A stretch of 11,611 nucleotides of DNA. Origin: Desulfurivibrio alkaliphilus (lineage in GTDB: Bacteria; Desulfobacterota; Desulfobulbia; Desulfobulbales; Desulfurivibrionaceae). Location of the stretch: assembly GCA_011048585.1 (NCBI GenBank), contig DSDS01000037.1, forward strand, positions 1 through 11,611, given 5' to 3'. Each line of letters opens with the position of its first letter. Position 1 is the first letter of the stretch. The position numbers and the translations under genes are program-made. The notes under the pieces were generated by a model. It had not been told where the DNA came from and ran no database searches. It saw only the letters and a list, made by a program, of their open reading frames with translations. This document shows positions 1 through 6,238 of the stretch, piece by piece.

Positions 1-491
1 AATCCGTGGCGCTCCACATGCTCCTGGACCGCCCGGGCAATATCGTTAATTCGGTTTCCCACCTGAACCTGACCGATCCCCTGCCGCAACGACTCCCTGG
101 TCACTCGCAGCAATTCCGCAGTTTGGTCGGGAACCTTGCCAACCGGCAGGGTAACGGCGGCATCCCCATAGAATCCCCGCCAGTTCACACCGAAATCGAT
201 GCTGACGATATCACCCTCTCGAACCACAACCTTTTTGGAGGGGATCCCGTGAACCACCTGCTCGTTCAGGGAGACACACAAGCTGCCCGGAAACCCCCGA
301 TAACCCTTAAAGGCCGGTACTCCCCCCCTCTCGCGGACAAACTCTTCCGCCCAGCCGTCAAGTAGGGCAGTACTTACTCCGGGACGAATCCTGGTGCTGA
401 GCATGGTCAGGGTGGCGGCCACCAGTTGGTTGGCCTCTCCCATTATCTCCAGCTCTTCCGCCGATTTCAGAATTATTGAGCCACTCCCCAT
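1..491 (-). CDS. map: Type I methionine aminopeptidase, N-terminal part (cut by window edge)
   Basis: This enzyme removes the initiator methionine from nascent proteins in the cytoplasm and needs two metal ions. Reading down from an ATG at 491-489 gives 163 codons that run off the window edge. The visible part carries the family landmarks: VVHGIP with His81, then IDFG with Asp99 and GDAA with Asp110. These match E. coli His79 and metal ligands Asp97 and Asp108 with an offset of two. The later ligands (E. coli His171, Glu204, Glu235) would lie outside the window. It starts 11 nt after the secY stop with only a weak Shine-Dalgarno (AAGG about 14 nt upstream), so translational coupling to secY is likely. 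No adk gene sits between secY and map, unlike the Bacillus order. Confidence 0.96.
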   Translation of the reverse strand, partial: MGSGSIILKSAEELEIMGEANQLVAATLTMLSTRIRPGVSTALLDGWAEEFVRERGGVPAFKGYRGFPGSLCVSLNEQVVHGIPSKKVVVREGDIVSIDFGVNWRGFYGDAAVTLPVGKVPDQTAELLRVTRESLRQGIGQVQVGNRINDIARAVQEHVERHG

Positions 492-502
492 GAAATCGAC
501 CG

Positions 503-1807
503 CTACCTTCGGCCCTTGAAGCGTCCCTGTTTCAGAAAGCCATCATAGTTGCGCATCATGGTGTGAGACTCGATCTGGCCGATGGTATCAATTGATACCG
601 CCACCACGATCAGCAGCGCGGTACCGCCAAAATAGAAGGGCACGTTGAATTTATTAATCAACACGGTGGGCAACACGCAGATGGCGCTCATGTAGATAGC
701 CCCCACCACGGTGAGCCGGGTAATAACCTTATCCAGAAAATCGGCGGTCTTTTTGCCGGGGCGTACCCCGGGGATGAAGCCGCCGTTACGCTTAAGATTT
801 TCCGACACATCAACCGGGTTGAAGGTAACCGCCACGTAGAAGAAGCAGAAAAAAACCAAAAAAGCCACAAATACGATGGTGTGGGGCAAGCTGCCCCAAG
901 CCATCATGGCGCTGGCCCGCTGTACCCAATCGATCTGAATGAAGTTGCCCACCGTTTCGGGAAACATCATAATCGAAGAGGCAAAAATAGCCGGAATTAC
1001 GCCAGCCATATTTACCTTAAGGGGCAGATGCGACTGTTGCCCGCCGTACATCCGCCGCCCCACCATCCGTTTGGCGTACTGCACCGGAACCCGCCGCTGG
1101 GCGGTCTCAACAAATACGATAAAACCGGTAACTCCTAGCACCATGATCAGCAGCAGGGGCAAGAAAACCAGGGCCAACTCGCCGGTTCCGGCCATCCGGA
1201 AAGTATTGACTATGGCCGAGGGCATACTGGCCACAATCCCGGCGTAGATGATCAGAGAGATCCCGTTGCCGATCCCGCGTTCGGTGATCTGCTCCCCGAG
1301 CCACATCAAAAAGGCGGTGCCACAGGTCAGGGTCAGCATGGTCATTAGGCGAAAGCCCCAGCCCGGATCGATCACCACCGGCACCCCCCCGGGAGCGCTC
1401 ATCCCCTCCAGGCCGATACTGATAAACATTCCCTGGACCAGGGCCAGGCCGATGGTGGCGTAGCGGGTGTACTGGGTTATCTTCTGGCGGCCGGATTCGC
1501 CCTCTTTCTTAAGGGCCTCAAGATAGGGAACCACCACGGTAAGCAACTGGAAAATAATCGACGCACTGATGTAAGGCATGATCCCCAGGGCAAAAATGGA
1601 AAAATTCTCCAAGGCCCCGCCGGTGAACATGTTAAACATGTCAAAAAGACCGCCCACCTGCTCGAAAAAAGCGGAAATTGCCTCCCCGTCGATCCCCGGT
1701 GTCGGCACCTGAACACCCGCCCGATAAACCGCCAGCATGGCCAGAACAAAAAAGATCCTCCGGCGCAGCTCGGGAATCCTGGCGGCACTGCCTACCCCCG
1801 CCTGCAT
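503..1807 (-). CDS. secY: Preprotein translocase subunit SecY
   Basis: SecY is the channel-forming subunit of the SecYEG translocon in the cytoplasmic membrane. The 434-residue product (E. coli 443) shows the usual ten hydrophobic segments, the first near residues 17-35 and the last near 392-410. Diagnostic stretches include FALGIMPYISASI (72-84), KKEGESGR (100-107), GEQITERGIGNGIS (171-184), LPLKVNMAGVIPAIFASS (261-278) and the cytoplasmic loop PGVRPGKKT (346-354), whose Arg349 corresponds to the conserved E. coli Arg357. The ATG at 1807 has AGGAG upstream inside the end of rplO and begins only 3 nt after the rplO stop, so the two are coupled. The N-terminal tail before the first segment is slightly shorter than in E. 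coli. It ends TAG. Confidence 0.98.
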   Translation of the reverse strand: MQAGVGSAARIPELRRRIFFVLAMLAVYRAGVQVPTPGIDGEAISAFFEQVGGLFDMFNMFTGGALENFSIFALGIMPYISASIIFQLLTVVVPYLEALKKEGESGRQKITQYTRYATIGLALVQGMFISIGLEGMSAPGGVPVVIDPGWGFRLMTMLTLTCGTAFLMWLGEQITERGIGNGISLIIYAGIVASMPSAIVNTFRMAGTGELALVFLPLLLIMVLGVTGFIVFVETAQRRVPVQYAKRMVGRRMYGGQQSHLPLKVNMAGVIPAIFASSIMMFPETVGNFIQIDWVQRASAMMAWGSLPHTIVFVAFLVFFCFFYVAVTFNPVDVSENLKRNGGFIPGVRPGKKTADFLDKVITRLTVVGAIYMSAICVLPTVLINKFNVPFYFGGTALLIVVAVSIDTIGQIESHTMMRNYDGFLKQGRFKGRR

Positions 1808-1810
1808 AAA

Positions 1811-2263
1811 TTACTCCTGGGCCTCGGCGCTTACGGTTCCGCCGGCCGCTTCAATCTTGCCGCGGGCTGACTCGCTGACCTTGTCCACGTTCACGGTCAG
1901 AGCGACGGTCAATTCGCCATCCCCCAGCACTTTGATCAGCTGTTCCTTAGCGGAGATCAAGCCGGTGGCCTGGAGGGCGGCCCGGTCAACCACGCTGCCG
2001 GGCTCAAACTCATTGAGATCGCGCAGGTTCACCACCGCGTACTGTTTGCGGAAGGGGTTGCGGAAGCCCCGCTTGGGCAGGCGACGCTGCAGAGGCATCT
2101 GGCCACCTTCAAAACCGGGCTTGATACCGCTGCCGGAGCGGGCCTTGAAACCTTTATGGCCACGACCGGAGGTTTTGCCCAGGCCGGAACCGGGTCCGCG
2201 ACCCAATCTTTTCCTCTGCTTGCGGGAACCGGGATGCGGTGAAAGATTACTCAGGTTCAACAT
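1811..2263 (-). CDS. rplO: 50S ribosomal protein L15
   Basis: L15 is a late-assembling large-subunit protein that contacts 23S rRNA. The 150-residue product has the typical basic, glycine-rich N-terminal half (RLGRGPGSGLGKTSGRGHKG near residues 19-38, then GFEGGQMPLQRRLPKRGF near 50-67) and a compact C-terminal domain. The ATG at 2263 overlaps the rpmD stop by 7 nt, and a strong GGAGGA lies within the rpmD coding sequence, so translation is coupled to rpmD. The gene ends 3 nt before secY. Length and position in the spc block are normal. Confidence 0.98.
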   Translation of the reverse strand: MLNLSNLSPHPGSRKQRKRLGRGPGSGLGKTSGRGHKGFKARSGSGIKPGFEGGQMPLQRRLPKRGFRNPFRKQYAVVNLRDLNEFEPGSVVDRAALQATGLISAKEQLIKVLGDGELTVALTVNVDKVSESARGKIEAAGGTVSAEAQE

Positions 2264-2448
2264 TGAATTTCCTCCACGTCCAACAGGTGACGGACCTTGG
2301 CGACCATGCCCCGCAGTTCCGGGGTATCCTTGCGGACGATGGTCTTGTTGGTTCTGGTCAGGCCTAGACCGGTAAGGGTCTGACGAATTTTTGCAGTGCT
2401 GCCGATGGCGCTCTTGCGCAGGGTCAGCTTAAGGTCGGTGGTAGCCAT
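2257..2448 (-). CDS. rpmD: 50S ribosomal protein L30
   Basis: L30 is a small large-subunit protein. The 63-residue product starts MATTDLKLTLRKSAIG and keeps the family core TLTGLGLTRTNKTIVRKDTPELRGMV. Two ATG codons are adjacent: 2451 and 2448. The Shine-Dalgarno GAGG lies 3 nt from the first and 6 nt from the second, so the second is chosen here; using the first adds one Met. The gene sits 22 to 25 nt after rpsE and overlaps rplO by 7 nt. It extends to the end of the usual L30 fold with a short C-terminal tail (DVEEIQC). It ends TGA. Confidence 0.95.
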   Translation of the reverse strand: MATTDLKLTLRKSAIGSTAKIRQTLTGLGLTRTNKTIVRKDTPELRGMVAKVRHLLDVEEIQC

Positions 2449-2473
2449 CATATACCTCGGCGTAAAATACTTC

Positions 2474-2980
2474 TTAACTGGTTATTTCTTCTACTTTCTT
2501 GCCCCGCATGGCGGCAATCAGGCGAGGACTGCGCAGACGGCGCAGCCCGTCCAGGGTCGCCTTAACCATATTGTGCGGGTTATGCGAACCGATACATTTG
2601 GTCAGAATATTATGAATTCCGGCAGCTTCCAGTACCGCCCGCACCGGCCCGCCGGCAATAACGCCGGTACCAGCGGCAGCGGGCTTCAGCAGTACCTGGC
2701 CGGCGCCAAAGCGGCCCATAATTTCATGGGGAATACTCACCTCACTGACCGACACCAACTGCATATCCTTGCGGGCCTTTTCCACGCCCTTGCGGATCGC
2801 TTCCGGCACCTGATTGGCCTTGCCCAGCCCGTAACCAACCCGGCCCTGACCGTCACCAACCACCACGATAGCACTGAAATTGAACCGCCGACCGCCCTTG
2901 ACCACTTTGGCCGTCCGGTTGATGAAGACAATTTTTTCGATCAGCTGATCGTCGCTATTGCCGCTTTTGTATTCCGCCAA
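2474..2980 (-). CDS. rpsE: 30S ribosomal protein S5
   Basis: S5 is a small-subunit protein involved in decoding accuracy and in mRNA unwinding at the entry channel. The 168-residue product has the N-terminal double-stranded-RNA-binding domain (EKIVFINRTAKVVKGGRRF near residues 15-33, then VVVGDGQGRVGYGLGKANQV) and a C-terminal domain with HNMVKATLDGLRRLRSP. The start is TTG at 2980, preceded by GGGGGTG at good spacing; no ATG lies near the N-terminus, and starting here gives the expected length. It lies 34 nt after rplR. It ends TAA. Confidence 0.97.
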   Translation of the reverse strand: MAEYKSGNSDDQLIEKIVFINRTAKVVKGGRRFNFSAIVVVGDGQGRVGYGLGKANQVPEAIRKGVEKARKDMQLVSVSEVSIPHEIMGRFGAGQVLLKPAAAGTGVIAGGPVRAVLEAAGIHNILTKCIGSHNPHNMVKATLDGLRRLRSPRLIAAMRGKKVEEITS

Positions 2981-2984
2981 GGTA

Positions 2985-2991
2985 CACCCCC
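2985..2991 (-). promoter_or_regulatory. Ribosome binding site deciding the TTG start of rpsE
   Basis: GGGGGTG on the minus strand, one mismatch from GGAGGTG, placed 4 nt before the TTG codon (6 nt from the GGGGG core). It supports TTG 2980 as the true start, since no nearby in-frame ATG exists. Confidence 0.75.
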
Positions 2992-3014
2992 AAGCAATAT
3001 AAGTTTAAATGTTG

Positions 3015-3383
3015 TTAGAAATCGAGGCCGCCCTCGCGGGCGCCATCAGACAGGGCCTTGACCCGGCCGTGATAGATGTAGCCACCACGGTCGAAAACCA
3101 CCTTCTCCACCCCCCGGGTCTTGGCCAACTCCGCCAAGCGCAGTCCGACCTCCTTGGCCAGGGCGGTTTTACCCTGGGCTTCGGTGGAGGGGGAAAAATC
3201 CTTGCTGGCCGTGGAGAGCGCCGCAATGGTATGCCCGGCCGTGTCATCAATAAGCTGCCCGTAAATATGTCGGGCGCTCTTGAAAACCCGCAGGCGGGGA
3301 CGTTCGGCCGTACCGGTGATTTTTTTTCTAATCCGCTTAATGCGCTTGCCACGGGCCATCGCCCTGCTATTCATCTTTGCCAT
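3015..3383 (-). CDS. rplR: 50S ribosomal protein L18
   Basis: L18 binds 5S rRNA with L5 and docks it in the large subunit. From the ATG at 3383 the product is 122 residues, close to the 117 of E. coli, with a very basic N-terminus (RGKRIKRIRKKITGTAERPRLRVFKS) and the core HIYGQLIDD, then VVFDRGGYIYHGRVKALSDGAREGGLDF at the C-terminus. The reading frame is open upstream to a TTG at 3425, but those 14 residues are not family-like and have no Shine-Dalgarno. The chosen ATG has AGGCGAAGAA before it, a modest site. A further ATG at 3374 (119 residues) is possible. Confidence 0.95.
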   Translation of the reverse strand: MAKMNSRAMARGKRIKRIRKKITGTAERPRLRVFKSARHIYGQLIDDTAGHTIAALSTASKDFSPSTEAQGKTALAKEVGLRLAELAKTRGVEKVVFDRGGYIYHGRVKALSDGAREGGLDF

Positions 3384-3451
3384 TTCTTCGCCTATACCAC
3401 CAAGGTTGAAACGATATCCGGCCAAAGCCGTAAATGTTTAGTTAACATCAA

Positions 3452-3988
3452 TTACTTGGACTTGGTTTTGCCGGCCTTCCTTGCAATATACTCATTCTCG
3501 TAACGGATCCCCTTCCCCTTGTAAGGTTCGGGCTTACGTACCTCACGGATCCGGGCCGCGGTTTGACCAAGCAGTTCCTTGTCGATGGACTCCAGGGTCA
3601 CGGCGTTCTTCTCCACCGCAGCAGACACCCCGTCGGGCAGAGCGAAGGAAACCACGTTGGAGTAGCCGACACTGAGGTTGAGGGTGTTGCCCTTAGCCTC
3701 GACCCGATAGCCAACCCCTTCCACCAGCAGTTTTTTCTGAAAACCCTTCTCCACCCCGATCACCATGTTGTTGATCAGGGTACGGGTCAAACCGGTAAAA
3801 GCCCTGGTTCGCTGGGAGTTATCGCGAGCCTTGACCTGGATCCGGCCATCGGTCTGCTCCAGGGCGATCTCCGGCCGAATTTCACGGTTAAGATTACCCC
3901 TGGGGCCGGTCACACTAACCTGGGACCCCTTGATATCTACCTTGACTGCGCCGGGAACATCAATCGGCTGATTGCCTATTCTGGACAT
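3452..3988 (-). CDS. rplF: 50S ribosomal protein L6
   Basis: L6 is a two-domain large-subunit protein near the factor-binding site and the sarcin-ricin loop. The 178-residue product matches the family length, with MSRIGNQPIDVP at the N-terminus, VTGPRGNLNR near residue 27, VEGVGYRVEAKG near 90-101 and the C-terminal signature KPEPYKGKGIRYENE. The ATG at 3988 is preceded by a strong AAGGAG at about 7 nt. It follows rpsH after 67 nt and precedes rplR by 68 nt. A short AT-rich inverted repeat (3434-3448) lies just after its TAA stop. Confidence 0.98.
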   Translation of the reverse strand: MSRIGNQPIDVPGAVKVDIKGSQVSVTGPRGNLNREIRPEIALEQTDGRIQVKARDNSQRTRAFTGLTRTLINNMVIGVEKGFQKKLLVEGVGYRVEAKGNTLNLSVGYSNVVSFALPDGVSAAVEKNAVTLESIDKELLGQTAARIREVRKPEPYKGKGIRYENEYIARKAGKTKSK

Positions 3989-4040
3989 TGTATCACTCCT
4001 TAATCAAACAGATACCGGTCGGGGTAACTGTCATCCCTGT

Positions 4041-4055
4041 TCCTGGATAGCAGGA
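4041..4055 (-). other. Small stem-loop directly after the rpsH stop
   Basis: Directly after the rpsH TAG the transcript reads TCCTG-CTATC-CAGGA, a perfect 5-bp stem with a 5-nt loop. No T-run follows, so it is not an intrinsic terminator. It could be chance, given its short length, but similar hairpins follow other stops in this cluster. Confidence 0.4.
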
Positions 4056-4454
4056 CTACCAAACCTCGCAAAGCAGCTCACCACCAACCTGCTGCTCGCG
4101 GGCCTGCCGGTCACTCATGATCCCTTTGGAGGTGGAAAGAATCGCCACTCCCAACCCACTCATCACCTTGGGAATCTGATCATACTTGACGTAAACACGG
4201 CAGCCCGGCTTGCTGCGGCGACGAATGCCGGAGATTACCTGCTGGTTGCGTTCATCGTAACGCAGTTGGATTTTGATTATCCCCTGCTTGTTGTCCTCGA
4301 TGATCTGGTAATCGCCGATGAAACCTTCCTGTTTAAGAATCGAGGCCAGACCGTACTTAACCTTGGACATCGGCACATCGACACTCTCATGGCCGACCAT
4401 CGCGGCATTGCGTATCCTGGTCAGCATGTCGGCCAGCGGATCACTCATCGCCAT
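4056..4454 (-). CDS. rpsH: 30S ribosomal protein S8
   Basis: S8 is a primary 16S rRNA binder of the central domain and, in E. coli, the translational repressor of the spc operon. The 132-residue product starts MAMSDPLADMLTRIRNA and ends with the family signature STSKGIMSDRQAREQQVGGELLCEVW (107-132), the RNA-binding C-terminal domain. The first ATG (4454) is chosen because GGGAG lies 9 nt away; the second at 4448 would leave 15 nt. The 101-nt gap separating it from rpsN contains a terminator-like hairpin, so expression of rpsH and all downstream genes may be partly attenuated. Confidence 0.98.
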   Translation of the reverse strand: MAMSDPLADMLTRIRNAAMVGHESVDVPMSKVKYGLASILKQEGFIGDYQIIEDNKQGIIKIQLRYDERNQQVISGIRRRSKPGCRVYVKYDQIPKVMSGLGVAILSTSKGIMSDRQAREQQVGGELLCEVW

Positions 4455-4484
4455 TGCTACAGACTCCCGTTACCTGTTAGTAAT

Positions 4485-4526
4485 AAAAAAAGCCGGAAAT
4501 GCGGTTTGCGCCCGGCGCATTTTTTT
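4485..4526 (-). terminator. Candidate intrinsic terminator or attenuator between rpsN and rpsH
   Basis: On the minus strand the order is A7, TGC, GCCGG, GCG, CAAAC, CGC, ATTT, CCGGC, T7. GCCGG pairs with CCGGC, GCG with CGC inside it, and the T7 tract (4491-4485) directly follows the stem, as in a rho-independent terminator. The A7 on the other side makes it symmetric, so it could also stop plus-strand transcription. A competing fold exists in which AAATGCG pairs with CGCATTT, which would break the GCCGG stem. It lies in the gene direction with ten further spc genes and map downstream, so complete termination is unlikely; partial termination or regulated readthrough is the inference. Confidence 0.6.
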
Positions 4527-4535
4527 GTGGCCAAC

Positions 4536-4555
4536 CCCTGGGGAATCCCCCAGGG
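4536..4555 (-). other. Perfect 8-bp stem-loop abutting the rpsN stop codon
   Basis: Immediately after the rpsN TAG the transcript reads CCCTGGGG-GATT-CCCCAGGG: an 8-bp, GC-rich perfect inverted repeat with a 4-nt loop. No T-run follows. It lies 9 nt ahead of the terminator-like element at 4485-4526. Roles could be 3'-end protection, ribosome or polymerase pausing, or part of a regulatory leader; none is shown. Confidence 0.7.
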
Positions 4556-4741
4556 CTACCAGCTTGACTTGGTTACCCCTGCAATCTCGCCCTTGGAAAC
4601 CAAGGAGCGCAGGCAGATTCGGCACACGCCAAATTTGCGGTAGAAAGCCCGAGGACGGCCACACAGGCCGCAACGATTATAATCCCGAACCTTGAACTTA
4701 GGTTTCCGATTACACTTAGCGATCATCGATTTCTTTGCCAA
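4556..4741 (-). CDS. rpsN: 30S ribosomal protein S14, zinc-binding type (type Z)
   Basis: S14 helps assemble the head of the small subunit. At 61 residues this is the short type Z form, with four zinc-ligand cysteines as CGLC (Cys24, Cys27) and CRIC (Cys40, Cys43); E. coli has the long form (about 101 residues) without the zinc site. The start is TTG at 4741 with GGGAGG 6 nt upstream, giving the canonical MAKKSMIAK. The ATG six codons in is too far from the Shine-Dalgarno. It ends TAG, directly abutting a strong stem-loop. Its neighbours rplE (33 nt upstream) and rpsH are as expected for the spc block. Confidence 0.97.
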   Translation of the reverse strand: MAKKSMIAKCNRKPKFKVRDYNRCGLCGRPRAFYRKFGVCRICLRSLVSKGEIAGVTKSSW

Positions 4742-4747
4742 CTGAAG

Positions 4748-4753
4748 CCTCCC
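4748..4753 (-). promoter_or_regulatory. Ribosome binding site deciding the TTG start of rpsN
   Basis: GGGAGG on the minus strand, 6 nt before TTG 4741. Its spacing fits the TTG and not the downstream in-frame ATG, so it fixes the start and gives the family-typical N-terminus. Confidence 0.8.
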
Positions 4754-4774
4754 GACCTTGCGTTGCTTTAGCTA

Positions 4775-5314
4775 TTACTTTCTGAACGGCATGCCCAGCG
4801 CCCTGAGGAGAAAACGGCCTTCATTGTCGGTCTTGGCCGTAGTCGTAATGGCGATGTTCAAGCCCTTGATCTTGTCGATCTTATCATAGTCGATCTCGGG
4901 GAAAATAATGTGCTCCTTAATCCCCACCGAGTAGTTGCCCCGGCCGTCAAAGGCCTTAAAGGAGACTCCGCGAAAGTCGCGCACCCGAGGCAGGGCCACG
5001 TGGACCAGCTTGGCCAGGAAGTCGTACATCCGATCCCCGCGCAGGGTAACCCGGCAGCCGATGGGCATCCCCTCCCGCAGCTTGAAGGTGGCGATCGACT
5101 TTTTGGCCTTGGTGACCACCGCCTTCTGCCCGGCGATCATGGTCAGCTCCTGGCTGGCGCTTTCAACGATCTTGGGGTTCTGCACCGCCTCACCCAAACC
5201 CATATTGAGGGTAATCTTCTCCAGTCTGGGTACTTCCATGATGTTGCCGTAGCCGAACTCCTGCATCAATTGCGGCACACACTCATCGGTGTAATACTGT
5301 TTCATTCCAGCCAT
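4775..5314 (-). CDS. rplE: 50S ribosomal protein L5
   Basis: L5 binds 5S rRNA and forms part of the central protuberance and the B1b bridge. The 179-residue product equals the E. coli length. It shows MEVPRLEKITLNMGLGEA near residues 26-43, KAVVTKAKKSIATFKLREG near 69-87 and the C-terminal FLLRALGMPFRK. The ATG at 5314 has GGAGG 9 nt upstream; an internal ATG three codons on is possible but less well placed. The Shine-Dalgarno can pair with a CTCC just upstream (see 5325-5337). The stop TAA is followed at once by an in-frame TAG. Confidence 0.98.
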   Translation of the reverse strand: MAGMKQYYTDECVPQLMQEFGYGNIMEVPRLEKITLNMGLGEAVQNPKIVESASQELTMIAGQKAVVTKAKKSIATFKLREGMPIGCRVTLRGDRMYDFLAKLVHVALPRVRDFRGVSFKAFDGRGNYSVGIKEHIIFPEIDYDKIDKIKGLNIAITTTAKTDNEGRFLLRALGMPFRK

Positions 5315-5324
5315 GCTCTAACGC

Positions 5325-5337
5325 CTCCAGCGCGGAG
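5325..5337 (-). promoter_or_regulatory. Short hairpin that could mask the rplE ribosome binding site
   Basis: In the rplX-rplE spacer the transcript reads CTCC-GCGCT-GGAG, with the GGAG forming part of the rplE Shine-Dalgarno GGAGG. The stem is only 4 bp. In E. coli, S8 represses the spc operon by binding near the rplE start, so a translational control element here is plausible, but I do not recognise a clear S8 site. Confidence 0.3.
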
Positions 5338-5369
5338 TGGTAATTATATCAACTTACAAGATCGGTCGG

Positions 5370-5705
5370 TTACGCCTTGGCCTCAACCGACTCGTTACAC
5401 TTTTTGCAGATTCTGACCTTGGTGCCGTCTTCGAGGATCTTACGACCGATCCTGGAGGTCTGGGCGCATTTGGGACAGATCAGCTTCAGGTTGGAGATCG
5501 CCACCGGGGCTTCCTTTTCGATAATGCCGCCCTGCTGATTAAGCTGGTTGGGCTTGGTGTGGCGTTTGATCATATTGATCTTTTCAACCACCGCCCGGCC
5601 CTGGCTCCGATCAACCTTGATCACCTTGCCGACTCGACCCTTGTCCCGACCGGTGATCACTTCCACCCGGTCATTTACCTTCAAATGCGTTTTCGCGTTA
5701 TGCAT
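5370..5705 (-). CDS. rplX: 50S ribosomal protein L24 with C-terminal zinc-type cysteines
   Basis: L24 is an early assembly protein of the large subunit. From ATG 5705 the product is 111 residues with an N-terminal KOW region (VNDRVEVITGRDKGRVGKV, residues 10-28) and a C-terminal pair CPKC (Cys77, Cys80) and CKKC (Cys100, Cys103), as in many bacterial L24s but not E. coli. The frame is open upstream to TTG 5771, which would add 22 non-homologous residues; the ATG has GAGG upstream and gives the usual N-terminus, so it is preferred. The 73-nt gap from rplN is unusually structured. Confidence 0.96.
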   Translation of the reverse strand: MHNAKTHLKVNDRVEVITGRDKGRVGKVIKVDRSQGRAVVEKINMIKRHTKPNQLNQQGGIIEKEAPVAISNLKLICPKCAQTSRIGRKILEDGTKVRICKKCNESVEAKA

Positions 5706-5778
5706 CTTCTTGCCTCGGATTTGAGATGCGGAGGGGGTCCAGGGCTCAGTCCGGGACGTCCCAACCGTCAAAATCGTT
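5706..5778 (-). other. Structured rplN-rplX spacer
   Basis: This 73-nt spacer carries the perfect 10-bp palindrome GGGACGTCCC (5753-5762) and an overlapping imperfect stem GTCC-C-GG / CC-T-GGAC with a 7-nt loop (5737-5757). It ends with the rplX Shine-Dalgarno GAGG. The two folds share bases, so they exclude each other. No T-run follows and no promoter is evident. Confidence 0.4.
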
Positions 5779-6147
5779 CTAGAGAACCTCGGGGGCCAGG
5801 GAAACGATCTTCATGAACCCCTTGGGTCGCAACTCTCTGGCCACCGGCCCAAAAATACGGGTACCGATGGGATCGCCGGCGTTGTTGACCAGCACAGCCG
5901 AGTTCTCGTCGAAACGAACGGCGGTGTCATCGAGCCGGCGAATCTCCTTCTTGGTACGAACCACCACCGCCTTTACCACGTCACCTTTCTTAACCTTGGC
6001 ATTGGGAATGGCCTCCTTAACAGAAACCACAACCACATCGCCGATACTGGCATAACGCCGACCGGTGCCGCCAAGTACCCGAATGCACATCAGCTTCTTG
6101 GCTCCGGAGTTGTCGGCAACGTTTAATACACTTTGTGTCTGAATCAT
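5779..6147 (-). CDS. rplN: 50S ribosomal protein L14
   Basis: L14 lies at the subunit interface and forms bridges B5 and B8 with 16S rRNA. The 122-residue product begins MIQTQSVLNVADNSGAKKLMCIRVLGG and ends REL-RPKGFMKIVSLAPEVL, both diagnostic, with KKGDVVKAVVVRTKKEIRR (53-71) in between. The ATG at 6147 has AGGTGA 6 nt upstream. In E. coli rplN is the first gene of the spc operon; here it follows rpsQ by 91 nt with no recognisable promoter, so I infer cotranscription with the S10 block. Confidence 0.98.
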   Translation of the reverse strand: MIQTQSVLNVADNSGAKKLMCIRVLGGTGRRYASIGDVVVVSVKEAIPNAKVKKGDVVKAVVVRTKKEIRRLDDTAVRFDENSAVLVNNAGDPIGTRIFGPVARELRPKGFMKIVSLAPEVL

Positions 6148-6238
6148 GATCTCACCTGCTTATCCGGCAGTCAGTTAAATGCCATCCCTCTGCCCCGGGC
6201 ACGGCACACCCCAAGTTTCTTCGCGCAATGGGCCCCTA
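6148..6238 (-). other. rpsQ-rplN spacer, the S10/spc junction
   Basis: This 91-nt gap starts with a second TAG in frame directly after the rpsQ TAG. It contains GGGGCCC and TGCCCGGGGCA inverted repeats near its middle and the rplN Shine-Dalgarno at its end. I find no convincing -35/-10 pair and no hairpin followed by a T-run, so neither a spc promoter nor an S10 terminator can be supported. Confidence 0.4.

Noticed and set aside
4455..4558. Possible readthrough of the rpsN TAG, in frame for about 31 codons to a TAG just before rpsH
   Set aside because: An open frame of this length is likely by chance; the extension has no conserved character and the stop is followed by a stem-loop and a terminator-like element. 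S14 type Z normally ends at this Trp.
3972..4643. Plus-strand open frame (223 codons) across rpsH and the rpsN-rpsH spacer
   Set aside because: It has no recognisable motif, overlaps two certain genes, and would run through a symmetric terminator-like element.
5706..5771. Extension of L24 to TTG 5771 (133 residues)
   Set aside because: The extra residues do not resemble L24, and ATG 5705 has a GAGG site and gives the standard N-terminus.
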